From: Hallella seregens ATCC 51272
Lineage (GTDB): Bacteria; Bacteroidota; Bacteroidia; Bacteroidales; Bacteroidaceae
Direction: 5' to 3'
Assembly (NCBI RefSeq): GCF_000518545.1
Contig: NZ_JADU01000017.1
Coordinates: 1-64,000, forward strand
DNA length: 64,000 nucleotides
Positions within the stretch are counted from its first letter, which is position 1. Each line of letters begins with the position of its first letter. Shown piece after piece: positions 16,350 to 28,872 of the stretch. Position numbers and translations under genes: made by a program. The notes below the pieces were generated by a model. The model was not told the DNA's origin. It saw nothing but the letters and a program-made list of their open reading frames with translations, and searched no databases.

Positions 16350-17981
16350 TTACCAGAAAGACCTATTATGATTAAAACGTTCTGGCCAGAGGTGTGTGGC
16401 ATACGTATAGCCATACCTGTCATAGAGCTTGGCCAAACGTGTGACACGAAGGGTGAAATCCTCAAAATTCTTCTTCTCATCATCCATCCACTGACTTTCG
16501 CACAGAGCGGCCATACGCGGCAACACGCCATACTCAGCACGGCTGGGCCAAGCTATGTATTCTGTCCACAGGTTTCCTTGGGCACCTATCACATGTTTGC
16601 GCACGGATTCAGGCATGTCGGCCGGGGCTGGATTCATGCTGTACACCTTGGAGACTGGCAGATACTGATGCTGTCCTTCGGGCTCGGTGTCCTCGTCCTT
16701 GTTCTGGCAATAGTCAAAGTAGCAATAGTCCACAGGGGTCATAATGACATCGTGACCCATTTCTGCCCCTTTCTGTCCCGGACCTACACCACGCCAACTC
16801 ATGATGGTCGCACTCTTGTTGATGTCGCCTTCAAGAATCTCATCCCATCCGATAATGTTACGCCCTTTGCCATTGAGATATTTTTCCAGACGATTGGTAA
16901 AGTAGGCCTGCATCTTATTCAGTTCCAAATGATGGTCGGCCGCCAGTTTCTGACATCTGGGACATGTTGCCCAGCGGTCTGTCGGGGTCTCGTCGCCGCC
17001 TATATGGAAGTATTTGGCCGGGAAAATGTCCACCAGTTCGTCGATGATGTCCTGCACGAATCCGTACATTCTCTCATTGCCCAAGCAGAACACGTCACGA
17101 TAGACACCCCAATGGTGACCCACCTCATAGGGGCCACTGGTGCAACCCAGCTCAGGATAGGCGGCCAGTGCAGCCTTTGTATGACCAGGCATATCCACCT
17201 CGGGAATGACAGTAATGTGACGCTGACGAGCATACTCCACTATTTCGCGGGCCTGTTCTTGGGTGTAATAACCACCGTGGGGCTGCTTATCGTCCACATC
17301 GGAATTGTGCCCCATGATGGTACCAGAGCGCATCGAACCGATTTCCACCAGTCTGGGATACTTCTTGATTTCAATGCGCCATCCTTGGTCATCAGTGAGG
17401 TGCCAATGAAAAACATTCATGTTGTGTAGGGCAATGAGGTCAATATACTGCTTTACGAAATCGATTGGAAAAAAGTGACGGGCACAGTCGAGCATCATTC
17501 CACGGTAGGGGAAGCGTGGCGCATCTGTCACCACGGTGGCTGGCAGGGCTACTGTGCCACCTGACACTTCAGTGGGAAGCGACTTGCGCAACGTCTGCAT
17601 GGCGTAGAATACTCCCGCACTTGTGCCTCCAGCAAGAGTAACTTGGTTGTCGGTCACGGTGAGTCGATAGGCCTCTGGCCCCTCGATCTTCTTGTCAATA
17701 GCCAGCACTATGGCCGGTGTTTTCTTCGGCTTTTGGTTCATTACAGAGGCTTTGATGCCAGTGGCCTGTTCGATATAATCGGCCAGGAACTGTGCTTGTC
17801 GCTTCATGTCGGCATCCTCGCCCTCGTAGACAATGGGCGTGGCGGCTGAGAATACGAACACCGGATGGCGGGTAGGCGTGATGCTCTGCGGAAGAGGCAC
17901 CACGCGGTAGTCAGCTTGCTGAGCATATCCCCCCAGTGCAAGCAGTGCGAGCAAAGCTGCGAACAGTTGTCTTTTCATCAT
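16350..17981 (-). CDS. Beta-N-acetylhexosaminidase, GH20
   Basis: Removes terminal beta-linked GlcNAc or GalNAc by substrate-assisted catalysis. From ATG 17981 it is 543 residues with a signal peptide ending near GGYAQ. An N-terminal GH20b domain (YRVVPLPQSITP) precedes the barrel; FHIGGDETPTDRW gives the catalytic pair Asp330-Glu331, and NVFHWHLTDDQGWRIEI and DMPGHTKAALAAYPEL are typical. A second in-frame ATG at 17978 is equally plausible. It is the last gene of the minus-strand sialic acid operon, about 100 bases after the sialidase, and would act after sialidase and beta-galactosidase on complex N-glycan antennae or other GlcNAc-capped glycans. Confidence 0.95.
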   Translation of the reverse strand: MMKRQLFAALLALLALGGYAQQADYRVVPLPQSITPTRHPVFVFSAATPIVYEGEDADMKRQAQFLADYIEQATGIKASVMNQKPKKTPAIVLAIDKKIEGPEAYRLTVTDNQVTLAGGTSAGVFYAMQTLRKSLPTEVSGGTVALPATVVTDAPRFPYRGMMLDCARHFFPIDFVKQYIDLIALHNMNVFHWHLTDDQGWRIEIKKYPRLVEIGSMRSGTIMGHNSDVDDKQPHGGYYTQEQAREIVEYARQRHITVIPEVDMPGHTKAALAAYPELGCTSGPYEVGHHWGVYRDVFCLGNERMYGFVQDIIDELVDIFPAKYFHIGGDETPTDRWATCPRCQKLAADHHLELNKMQAYFTNRLEKYLNGKGRNIIGWDEILEGDINKSATIMSWRGVGPGQKGAEMGHDVIMTPVDYCYFDYCQNKDEDTEPEGQHQYLPVSKVYSMNPAPADMPESVRKHVIGAQGNLWTEYIAWPSRAEYGVLPRMAALCESQWMDDEKKNFEDFTLRVTRLAKLYDRYGYTYATHLWPERFNHNRSFW

Positions 17982-18084
17982 CGTGTTGTTTGGTTTAAGT
18001 TGATGTTTTGTTTTCGTATGCTTGGGGGCAGGGAAATCCCCACCCAAAATTCACGTTCTTGAGATCAGGATAAAATTGGTTTCA

Positions 18085-19455
18085 TCATGTCGGCCGGCAT
18101 GGCTGCGTATCGTCGTAGTGGTATTGGTTGCCCGTAATCTCGTCCAACGAGAGGCGCTGGAACACAATATCGTAGCCGTCGTTATGAGAATTCTTTTCAT
18201 ATAGCAGCCCTATGTATCCGTCATCCATTAGCACCATCGTGGAATAGCATGCCGTAGCATCAGTGATTTTCAACCCTTTAACCCATCCGGCAGCAAGCCG
18301 ACTGGGCGTGGCATAATCCGTGCGATTGGTCACAACCTTATAATAGAACCCCATGGTACGACGCTCGGGGCTCTGCGGAACAGACTGAAGCAGCAGACAT
18401 ATCGGCCGGCCGGTTGACGTTTGTCGGGCAGACACTACCATGATGCCTCCGTTTACTGCATTGATGCTGTCGCGTGTCATGTTGCTTGGCATCACCTCCT
18501 CACCCCATGTGCCGGCGGCTGTCTTCGGGTCGGTATAGGTATATACATTAAACCGGCGGCCCCCGTCTTTATCACGACAACTTAACAACACACTGCCATC
18601 CGGCAATTCCTCCACTTTTGATTCATCCTGCGCTATGGAAGCCGGCGCAGCCGTTCCGCCCAACACCCGCCAAGTCTTGCCGAAGTCGTCCGAATAAATA
18701 ACAAAAGTGCCCATACGTTTGTCGAAGCTATCGAGTCTCACTGGGTGGGCAATGTAGAGCCTATAGTGCGAACCGGCCTTGACATATCGGCTCTGCATAA
18801 TCTTTCCCGAAGTAAGAAACAGTCCATGCGCCGACTGCCCCCCAGGCAGGGTTCCCTCATAGAGGTTCCAAATGTCGTCGGTACGTAGTTCTCCCGGCCC
18901 CCAAGTATGGCCCCCGTCATTACTGCGAAAGAACACACAGTCCTGACGCCGACCACGTGTCGACCGGTTCTCTCCCCAATATCCTATCTTCCCCGCCACG
19001 CATCCCATAAGGATCTGGTCGCTTTCCCGGTCGGCCACGATGCAGGGATCGCCAAAAGCGGCATGCCAGTCATCTGCCAACTCGTTGCCTTCAGCTACAG
19101 TCTTGACAGCTCCCCACGTCCTGCCATTATCCGTACTCATACGCATCACCTCATTGATTTGCCACAATCCGTTGCGATTGTTAATACCGATATCCGACTT
19201 ACTGATGCGATAATCGCACACTGCTATCAGCCGGCCGTCGCGGGTGTAGGCCAAAGCTGGAATACGGTAGGGAACCTCACTGTGCGCATTGTCGAAAACG
19301 ACAACTTCCTTATCGGTCGTCTGCGCTGTTGTACCAATAGGAAAACCTACAAGCAATACGAAAGCAAGCTGCACGGGCGTAACTCTTAAGCCTTTGATTC
19401 TTCTGCAAAAATTATTTCTCATCAACATCTGGGATAAGGGAATACTATTCTTCAT
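18085..19455 (-). CDS. nanH: Exo-sialidase, GH33
   Basis: Releases terminal sialic acid from host glycans. The 456 residues include a signal peptide ending near GTTAQ, the arginine motif YRIPAL, and Asp boxes STDNGRTW, SNDGGHTW and SDDFGKTW, the hallmark of the six-bladed sialidase propeller. The ATG at 19455 overlaps the end of the epimerase gene by 11 bases; a start at 19422 (MRNNFC) would give a shorter n-region and is a fair alternative. No T9SS tail is visible, so it is probably periplasmic or outer-membrane associated. It releases the substrate for NanM, NanT and NanA encoded upstream in the same operon. Confidence 0.93.
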   Translation of the reverse strand: MKNSIPLSQMLMRNNFCRRIKGLRVTPVQLAFVLLVGFPIGTTAQTTDKEVVVFDNAHSEVPYRIPALAYTRDGRLIAVCDYRISKSDIGINNRNGLWQINEVMRMSTDNGRTWGAVKTVAEGNELADDWHAAFGDPCIVADRESDQILMGCVAGKIGYWGENRSTRGRRQDCVFFRSNDGGHTWGPGELRTDDIWNLYEGTLPGGQSAHGLFLTSGKIMQSRYVKAGSHYRLYIAHPVRLDSFDKRMGTFVIYSDDFGKTWRVLGGTAAPASIAQDESKVEELPDGSVLLSCRDKDGGRRFNVYTYTDPKTAAGTWGEEVMPSNMTRDSINAVNGGIMVVSARQTSTGRPICLLLQSVPQSPERRTMGFYYKVVTNRTDYATPSRLAAGWVKGLKITDATACYSTMVLMDDGYIGLLYEKNSHNDGYDIVFQRLSLDEITGNQYHYDDTQPCRPT

Positions 19456-20635
19456 GTTTTTTAAAAATATCGTTGCAAAGCATATAACCTTTAATCAACA
19501 TGCGTGGAATATGGAACGGCCCCTTAAAAAGATTGCCCTTGGCCGTCTGTGCCACCGTCCCGTCCCGGTGCAGGTATCCATACCATTCACCATATTCCGG
19601 GTCGGGGAAATGGGCATAAGCCCAGTCGCTCACCTGTTTGTGACGCAGGAGATGACGCTCGTCGTCAGTAGCAAGATAGGCATACAGACAGGCGATGACC
19701 GTCTCCGTCTGTGGCCACCAGAATTTCATGTCCTGCGAATAATCCTGTGGTGGGAAGTTTCGACAGTCGCGGAAATTGATAATTCCGCCATACTCCTTAT
19801 CCCATCCCCATTCCCACGACCAATCAAGAATGGTCAGTGCAAGGTCGGTGAGCTTCTCGTCCCAAGCCCGATGGCGTGCTTCCTCAAGGATAAACCATGA
19901 AGTCTCAATACAGTGCCCGGGATTGATGACACGCCCGTTGCAGGTATCGATAAACTCACCTCGGGGACCAACCGTTTCGAGTACAGCCTTGAATTCGGGA
20001 TGTACGAAGTAACGCTGCAGTGCCTGTATCGACTTTTCTATTTGTTGATCGAGCATTGAATCCTGCAGGGCAGCACGAAGCCGTGAGGCCGTGTTGATAA
20101 GAATCATCGTAAGCGAATGCCCTTGGCACTCCATGTCAGGAAGATACTTGGGTTGTAGAAGACCCGGAGTGTCTTTATAGTGCAGGATCAGCCGAAACAT
20201 ATCCAATGCGCGCTGTGCATACGACTCGTCGCCCGAGGCGATGGCATACTCTGACATAGCAATAGCTGCAAAACACTCGGAGAACAGATACCGGCGCATA
20301 CGCAGCGGCTTGCCGTCAGCAGTCACCTCAAAATACATGCGGCCATGCTCGTCGCAGCAATGCTGAATGATAAAGTCTATACAACTTCTTGATGCCTCCA
20401 GCCACTCCTGCCGCCTCTCAATATTGTTATAGGCGAAAGCGGCAATAAAACCAAAACGTCCTTGGAACCATACAGACTTAGTGCCATCCATCAGTCTTCC
20501 CTCACGGTCGAGACAGGTATAGACACCCCCGTTCTCGCGGTCAAGACCATGATTGAGCCAAAAGGGCATGATATTGTCGGTCAAGTCTTTGCGATAGACC
20601 TCTGCCCAATTTCTTAAATATTTCTTAACATCCAT
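19445..20635 (-). CDS. N-acylglucosamine 2-epimerase (ManNAc to GlcNAc)
   Basis: A 396-residue protein of the AGE/RnBP (alpha/alpha)6-barrel family that interconverts ManNAc and GlcNAc without phosphorylation. Family segments include WFQGRFGFIAAFAYN, EVTADGKPLRMRRYLFSECF, INPGHCIETSWFILEEARH and FWWPQTETVIACLYAY, with the conserved histidines in the last third. No signal peptide, so cytoplasmic. It lies 3 bases after nanA and overlaps the sialidase start. In Bacteroides the matching nan operon uses this epimerase in place of the ManNAc kinase and ManNAc-6-P epimerase route, with a ROK hexokinase acting on GlcNAc; the kinase is not in this window. Confidence 0.9.
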   Translation of the reverse strand: MDVKKYLRNWAEVYRKDLTDNIMPFWLNHGLDRENGGVYTCLDREGRLMDGTKSVWFQGRFGFIAAFAYNNIERRQEWLEASRSCIDFIIQHCCDEHGRMYFEVTADGKPLRMRRYLFSECFAAIAMSEYAIASGDESYAQRALDMFRLILHYKDTPGLLQPKYLPDMECQGHSLTMILINTASRLRAALQDSMLDQQIEKSIQALQRYFVHPEFKAVLETVGPRGEFIDTCNGRVINPGHCIETSWFILEEARHRAWDEKLTDLALTILDWSWEWGWDKEYGGIINFRDCRNFPPQDYSQDMKFWWPQTETVIACLYAYLATDDERHLLRHKQVSDWAYAHFPDPEYGEWYGYLHRDGTVAQTAKGNLFKGPFHIPRMLIKGYMLCNDIFKKHEE

Positions 20636-20638
20636 AGT

Positions 20639-21556
20639 TCAGAACCGATTGCAACGTTCAAAGAAACCTATCTTCTCCAGTTCACGACACATGGCTACTT
20701 CCTCATCATCAGTCATGTTGCGGAACGGTACGCGGTTGGGGCCAAGGTCGAAGCCCATGAGTTTCATGATGCGTTTCCCCCCTACGATGTTTCCACGATA
20801 ACGGCAGATTACATTAATGACCTCCTGGGAGAAGTTCTGCTTCTCTCGGGCCGTCTCCACATCTCCACGTTTCCATGCTTCGATTATGCCCACAAGCTCA
20901 CGCCCGTTATAGTTCGTCGTGCCGCCAATACCGCCCTTTGCACCTCCCTGTGCCAGGCTCGGCAGGATGGTCTCGTCTTGACCGTGAAGCATATCGAACT
21001 TACCATTTTTGTACAGACAGCACTGATTGTACTCGTACAGACTCTCATAGGTGTACTTGATGCCGGCAAAATTAGGTATGCGACCGTCAACGGCTTCCAG
21101 CAGGGAGATCATAGGGAGGTACGCTCCGTTGAAAGCGGGGATATGGTAATAGTAGAACGGGAGTTCAGGAGCAGCAGCAGCGATGACCTCGCAGTATCTC
21201 ACGAGTTCCTCTACCCTTCCGATTTTTGGGAAAGGAGGAGCCATGGCTCCGATGCCCCATGCACCAATTTGCTGTGCATGCCGGGCTAATTTCTCGCTCT
21301 CGCGCAGACAGCAACTGCCCACATGCACAATAACCTTGAAACCTGCAGAAGCCGCCACGGCCCATTTCTCTGCCAACAGCATGCGCTCTTCGGTGGTAAG
21401 CATATAACCTTCTCCGGAAGAACCATTGATGAACACCCCTTTCAGTCCGTTCTTCACCAGCACGGACGCATAAGCCTCAATAGGTTGCAGATTAACGTCA
21501 CCATTCGGATGGAATGGAGTAAAGGGGGCATCAATCAGCCCAATGATTTTCTCCAT
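20639..21556 (-). CDS. nanA: N-acetylneuraminate lyase
   Basis: Splits sialic acid into ManNAc and pyruvate. The 305-residue DHDPS/NAL-family barrel shows GVFINGSSGEGYMLTTEER, FYYYHIPAFNGAYLPM (family Tyr) and FAGIKYTYESLYEY, whose Lys forms the Schiff base. The GSSGEG/KYTYESLYE pattern is that of NAL rather than dihydrodipicolinate synthase, and the operon context agrees. Cytoplasmic; 77 bases after nanT and 3 bases before the epimerase gene, so the two enzymes are likely made together. Confidence 0.95.
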   Translation of the reverse strand: MEKIIGLIDAPFTPFHPNGDVNLQPIEAYASVLVKNGLKGVFINGSSGEGYMLTTEERMLLAEKWAVAASAGFKVIVHVGSCCLRESEKLARHAQQIGAWGIGAMAPPFPKIGRVEELVRYCEVIAAAAPELPFYYYHIPAFNGAYLPMISLLEAVDGRIPNFAGIKYTYESLYEYNQCCLYKNGKFDMLHGQDETILPSLAQGGAKGGIGGTTNYNGRELVGIIEAWKRGDVETAREKQNFSQEVINVICRYRGNIVGGKRIMKLMGFDLGPNRVPFRNMTDDEEVAMCRELEKIGFFERCNRF

Positions 21557-21633
21557 AGTTGTTTGCGTTTATATTTTTTTGTTTATGATTCCTTGAACTT
21601 GCCGCCGGACGAGCTTCTGCTGCCGGCTACAAA

Positions 21634-22875
21634 TCATTCCATATCGTCCGTCTTCGGTCGAAGGCAGGAGAGTTGCAAGACGAGAGCCAGCACCACCACG
21701 CCGCCCAGAATGGCGAAACCCAGTCCGAGATTACCGCCGTCTGTCCATTTGCCCAATACCTGTGTCACTGCAGCACCGGCGAACACACCGGTCATGTTCA
21801 TGATACCGTAGGCAGTGCTGCGGTATTTCGACGAGATTAACTGGCACAAGATGGGCATATTGTTGGCATCGAAGATGCCATAGCCCACCCCGAAGCAGAG
21901 ACCCGCCCCCACGACAGCCACGAGGCTATGGCCGAAACCGAGCAGTATCAAGGCGGGTACCGTGAGTCCCAGGCCTATGGCACTGGTATAGATGCGGCCA
22001 CGCAGGTTGCGTTGCACCCAGCGATCGGACACTACACCACCCAAGAGTACGCCCACGAACGATGAAACGGCAATGGTGATAGTAGAGATGGGACCTGCAC
22101 TCGACATAGGAATTCCCAAGCTATCGGCAAAAAGTGTCGGCAGCCAGTTTTTTGTGGCCCAGCCTGGAAGACTCGGCACGGCGAAATAGAACAAGATAAT
22201 CCAAAACGCCCACGTGGACAGTACCACGGAAAGCCCTCGGAACGGGTTGCCCCGCTTCGTCACCATTGCCCCGGGTTGGGCTTGGGAGTGGTTGTGCTTG
22301 GGGTTCTCCTTGAGAAGTACCATGAGCACCAGCGAGTAGACGATGCCGACGATGCCGAACCCATGAAAAGCGGAGTGCCACGAGAAGAGGGCCGCCACTG
22401 TGGCTCCAAAGCCGCCGATGGCCTGGCCCACGTAGAGGCCAGTCATGTGCACACCGATGGCCAGCGAGCGGGACTTGCCTTCGTGCCAGTCGGCGATAAG
22501 CGAAAGGGCCGAGGGGATATAGAGAGCCTCACTGACCCCCATGAACGCGCGCAGCCAATAGAGTTGTTGGAAATTCTGGGCATAGCCCATGAGATACGTC
22601 ACCGTCGACCACACAAAGATACTGCCCACCACGAGCCATTTACGACTCACTCTATCGGCCACAATGCCGGCAAAGGGGCTCACAATGCCGTAGACCCAAA
22701 GAAATACGGCCATCAGCGCGCCGAACGCCTCGGCACGGTTCAGCTCGGCAATGTCTGCTTTCATAGCCTCTTGCATGGTCGAGAGCATCTGCCGATCCAT
22801 ATAGTTCAGCAGGGCCACAAACCATAGCAGCCCCACTAATATCCAAGGATAAGATTTATTTTCAAGTTTAAACAT
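21634..22875 (-). CDS. nanT: MFS sialic acid transporter, ACS family
   Basis: A 413-residue inner-membrane transporter with about 12 hydrophobic segments. The N-terminal LNYMDRQMLSTM is the ACS-type (anion:cation symporter) opening, and VADRVSRKWLVVGS is the loop 2-3 MFS signature. Given its place between nanM and nanA it most likely brings free sialic acid into the cytoplasm with protons, as in the nan operon of Bacteroides fragilis and Tannerella. Substrate is inferred from context only. Confidence 0.88.
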   Translation of the reverse strand: MFKLENKSYPWILVGLLWFVALLNYMDRQMLSTMQEAMKADIAELNRAEAFGALMAVFLWVYGIVSPFAGIVADRVSRKWLVVGSIFVWSTVTYLMGYAQNFQQLYWLRAFMGVSEALYIPSALSLIADWHEGKSRSLAIGVHMTGLYVGQAIGGFGATVAALFSWHSAFHGFGIVGIVYSLVLMVLLKENPKHNHSQAQPGAMVTKRGNPFRGLSVVLSTWAFWIILFYFAVPSLPGWATKNWLPTLFADSLGIPMSSAGPISTITIAVSSFVGVLLGGVVSDRWVQRNLRGRIYTSAIGLGLTVPALILLGFGHSLVAVVGAGLCFGVGYGIFDANNMPILCQLISSKYRSTAYGIMNMTGVFAGAAVTQVLGKWTDGGNLGLGFAILGGVVVLALVLQLSCLRPKTDDME

Positions 22876-22887
22876 AGTGAGGTGAAA

Positions 22888-23997
22888 TTAGAACTTAGAA
22901 CCCAATGCTTGCTGATTCCTGAGCCGATATATCTTGCTTGTTCTCACTCTCGGCTTCAACTCGCCGCCTATCACGTATATGCCGTGTGACGTTTGTGCCA
23001 AAGCCACTCCGGAACGGGCCGTTGACTGACTTTTGGCAACAGTCTTCCAATGCCCTCCATTATATAATAAGGTATAGGGATTGAAGCGGTACCATGCTAC
23101 AGGATGAGACAGATAGTCGGACTGTGGATGATTCAAGGCATCGAGGAAAACTTCTTTGTTCACGCCTCCCATCACCAGCAAGCTGTCTTCCCCTACGTTG
23201 GCGGCAATGCCACCCCCCACGAAAAGGGGCTCGTTCCAATTGTCTGCAGGTCCATCCACTACCGTCCACTCGCCGCTACCCTCGTCGTAGACACATCCGT
23301 CCATCGCCAGTTCGGCCGGGCGCCCATCCGCTGCAGGGGCAAATCCTCCGAAGAGGCACAGTCGGCCCTTGCCCATACTGCCCGCCACGGGCTGCACCCG
23401 TGCGATGCCAGGAAAAGGAGTAACTTCTTCCCATCCTCTCACCACGTTATCCATATCAAGACGGAACACCCGGCAGGATGCCTTGCCGTTTGTAAAACCT
23501 CCTGCTACATACAGTTTGCGGCCCACCAAGGCTCCGGCCATGTTGTCCATTGCGCAAGGTAGTGACGGCAGTTTTCTCACGTGCACCTTTCCCTCCATGA
23601 GTTCAATGCGACAGACATCTTTCAAGCTGCCTTTCGCATTGATACCACCGGCTACGACCAACCCACCGTCGCACGCCACAGCCACGCCATAGGCCATTTC
23701 CTGGGGCAGCACCCCCGCTTTCGTCCAGTCCAGCCGGTCGGTGCCACTGGCTTTGGCCACGTAGATGCCTTTATAAAACCGTTTCTTGCTGTCGGGATCC
23801 AGCGTGTTCTCGGGGAAATTACAGCCACCGGCCATCACCACCCATCCATCCACACCTCCGGCGTAACATGCCGAGACACCTAGTTCTATCCCTGCTTCCC
23901 CGTTAGGGAAGCCAATCACCGGTTGTAGATGGCAGGTTTGTCCAGACAGTCCACTCAATCCTATAAGAGTCATCGCCATTGTCAGTATATTCCGCAT
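22888..23997 (-). CDS. nanM: N-acetylneuraminate epimerase (mutarotase), kelch-repeat protein
   Basis: A 369-residue secreted kelch propeller with a signal peptide (ending near LSGQT). Repeated blade cores read LVVAGGINAKG, LYVAGGFTNGKAS, LCLFGGFAPAAD, LLVMGGVNKEV and IYVIGGELKP. NanM-type proteins speed conversion of the alpha anomer released by sialidase to the beta anomer that is taken up and used. It lies 12 bases upstream of nanT. The cyclically permuted mutarotase subfamily fits the length and context. Confidence 0.85.
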   Translation of the reverse strand: MRNILTMAMTLIGLSGLSGQTCHLQPVIGFPNGEAGIELGVSACYAGGVDGWVVMAGGCNFPENTLDPDSKKRFYKGIYVAKASGTDRLDWTKAGVLPQEMAYGVAVACDGGLVVAGGINAKGSLKDVCRIELMEGKVHVRKLPSLPCAMDNMAGALVGRKLYVAGGFTNGKASCRVFRLDMDNVVRGWEEVTPFPGIARVQPVAGSMGKGRLCLFGGFAPAADGRPAELAMDGCVYDEGSGEWTVVDGPADNWNEPLFVGGGIAANVGEDSLLVMGGVNKEVFLDALNHPQSDYLSHPVAWYRFNPYTLLYNGGHWKTVAKSQSTARSGVALAQTSHGIYVIGGELKPRVRTSKIYRLRNQQALGSKF

Positions 23998-24190
23998 TTG
24001 TTCAGATAGGAATTAGATCGAAGCGCAAAGGTCCTGTTGCTTTTCCATAGATGTCATTCCGTTTAGGTTATACAACATATTGAACACACGTAACATGAAA
24101 AAAGTACGTACTGCCCCCCTTTCTTCCTAATTATCCCCATGGATCGTAGAGGTCGGTAACAGTGTCCACCTTGGCGAAGTCGTTAAGAAA

Positions 24191-24925
24191 TTAGGCGTAG
24201 CTGGAGGCCACAGCCTCGGCAAACCTACGGCCTTTCTCTGCGGTGGCGAGTGAGGGGTCGCCAATGCCTGTATCGCACGAAACCATATTCCAGTGCCGCG
24301 GCAGCCACACCTTTCCCGTGCGCAGAGCTTCAGACGCAAAACCCCGGTTAGTACCCTTTCCAGCTTCGTCAAGCCTCACCAATTCGGGATGATAGTACAT
24401 CATCACCGAAGTCTCCAGTTCATCAGCATGGTCCTCGGGCGCATCGAAATAATCTGTGGCCCGTGCCTGACGAAACCACTCGCTCGTAGCCAACAGCATA
24501 TCGGGATAGTCCGCGGTGAGGTCACGTATCATGTTCTTGAAGTTGTTGCCGCCATGTCCGTTTACAATCAGTATGCGACGGAAGCCCTGTCGGTTCAGCG
24601 AGTCCACGATGTCAGCAAGGATAGCGCGCTGTGTGTCGTATCGTGCGTGCACACAGAAAGGCAGTTCACGCTGCCCAGGATTCTGCGCACCCATTGTCAC
24701 AGGGGGCATCACCATCGACAGTACACCATACTGTTCTCGGGCCAGCCGTGCAGCATCCACTGCAATGTCGTGTGCCAAGATGCAGTCGGTCATGTAGGGC
24801 AAGTGCAGATTGTGAGGCTCCGTGGCACCCCAAGGCAGCAACACCACCTCATAATTGCGTTTTTTCGTCATGCCATACGGAGCGATGGACAAATCAAGCT
24901 CACGGATATTCTTTTTGTCGGTCAT
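24191..24925 (-). CDS. Creatininase-family amidohydrolase, probably shortened by a premature stop
   Basis: A 244-residue cytoplasmic protein of the creatininase superfamily: VLLPWGATEPHNLHLPYMTD, LPFCVHARYDTQRAIL, ILIVNGHGGNNFKNM, and DHADELETSVMMYYHPE give the expected metal-binding His, Asp and Glu residues. It is the first gene of the sialic acid operon. After its TAA at 24193-24191 the same frame continues FLNDFAKVDTVTDLYDPWG to another stop at 24131, which reads like the normal C-terminal helix of the family; a CAA-to-TAA change is the simplest explanation. The metal site is untouched, so the enzyme may still work. Its role is unknown; deacetylating or opening a modified sialic acid is conceivable. 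Confidence 0.82.
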   Translation of the reverse strand: MTDKKNIRELDLSIAPYGMTKKRNYEVVLLPWGATEPHNLHLPYMTDCILAHDIAVDAARLAREQYGVLSMVMPPVTMGAQNPGQRELPFCVHARYDTQRAILADIVDSLNRQGFRRILIVNGHGGNNFKNMIRDLTADYPDMLLATSEWFRQARATDYFDAPEDHADELETSVMMYYHPELVRLDEAGKGTNRGFASEALRTGKVWLPRHWNMVSCDTGIGDPSLATAEKGRRFAEAVASSYA

Positions 24926-25034
24926 CAGTCAATTATAAATATCAATTAAAAGAAAAATCCTTAGAAACAGTAACAACTCCAATCTTTTCGGGTCTTTTTA
25001 GGGCAAGCCACAAGCTAAGGAGTCAACCAGCAAG

Positions 25035-25058
25035 TGCAATATTACGAATAATATTTGT
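25035..25058 (-). promoter_or_regulatory. Candidate operator of the sialic acid operon (exact copy of 573-596)
   Basis: On the minus strand this is the same 24 bases found before the fucosidase gene, in the same orientation to the downstream gene, with the palindrome AATATTATTCGTAATATT. The -7-like TAATATTG (minus strand 25044-25037) lies inside it. The first operon ATG is at 24925, leaving a leader of about 105 bases. The remaining 24926-25176 holds nothing else recognisable. No regulator gene for it is in the window. Confidence 0.6.
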
Positions 25059-25176
25059 AAAACTTTCGCTTAGGGATATAGGTTATTTAATTTTAGCTGC
25101 CTCAGATGTGTTCATTCCATACAGGATAGGAATACGTCCGACAAGGTAGACATGAGCCCTGCGCTATATTAGGAGA

Positions 25177-28833
<3,657 letters not shown>

Positions 28834-28872
28834 TTATTTTCTTAGATAACACAATTCGGCACTTAAAGAGGA

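Noticed and set aside
16173..17429. A 418-codon plus-strand open frame starting inside tRNA-Leu
   Set aside because: It overlaps the tRNA and is antisense to the GH20 gene.
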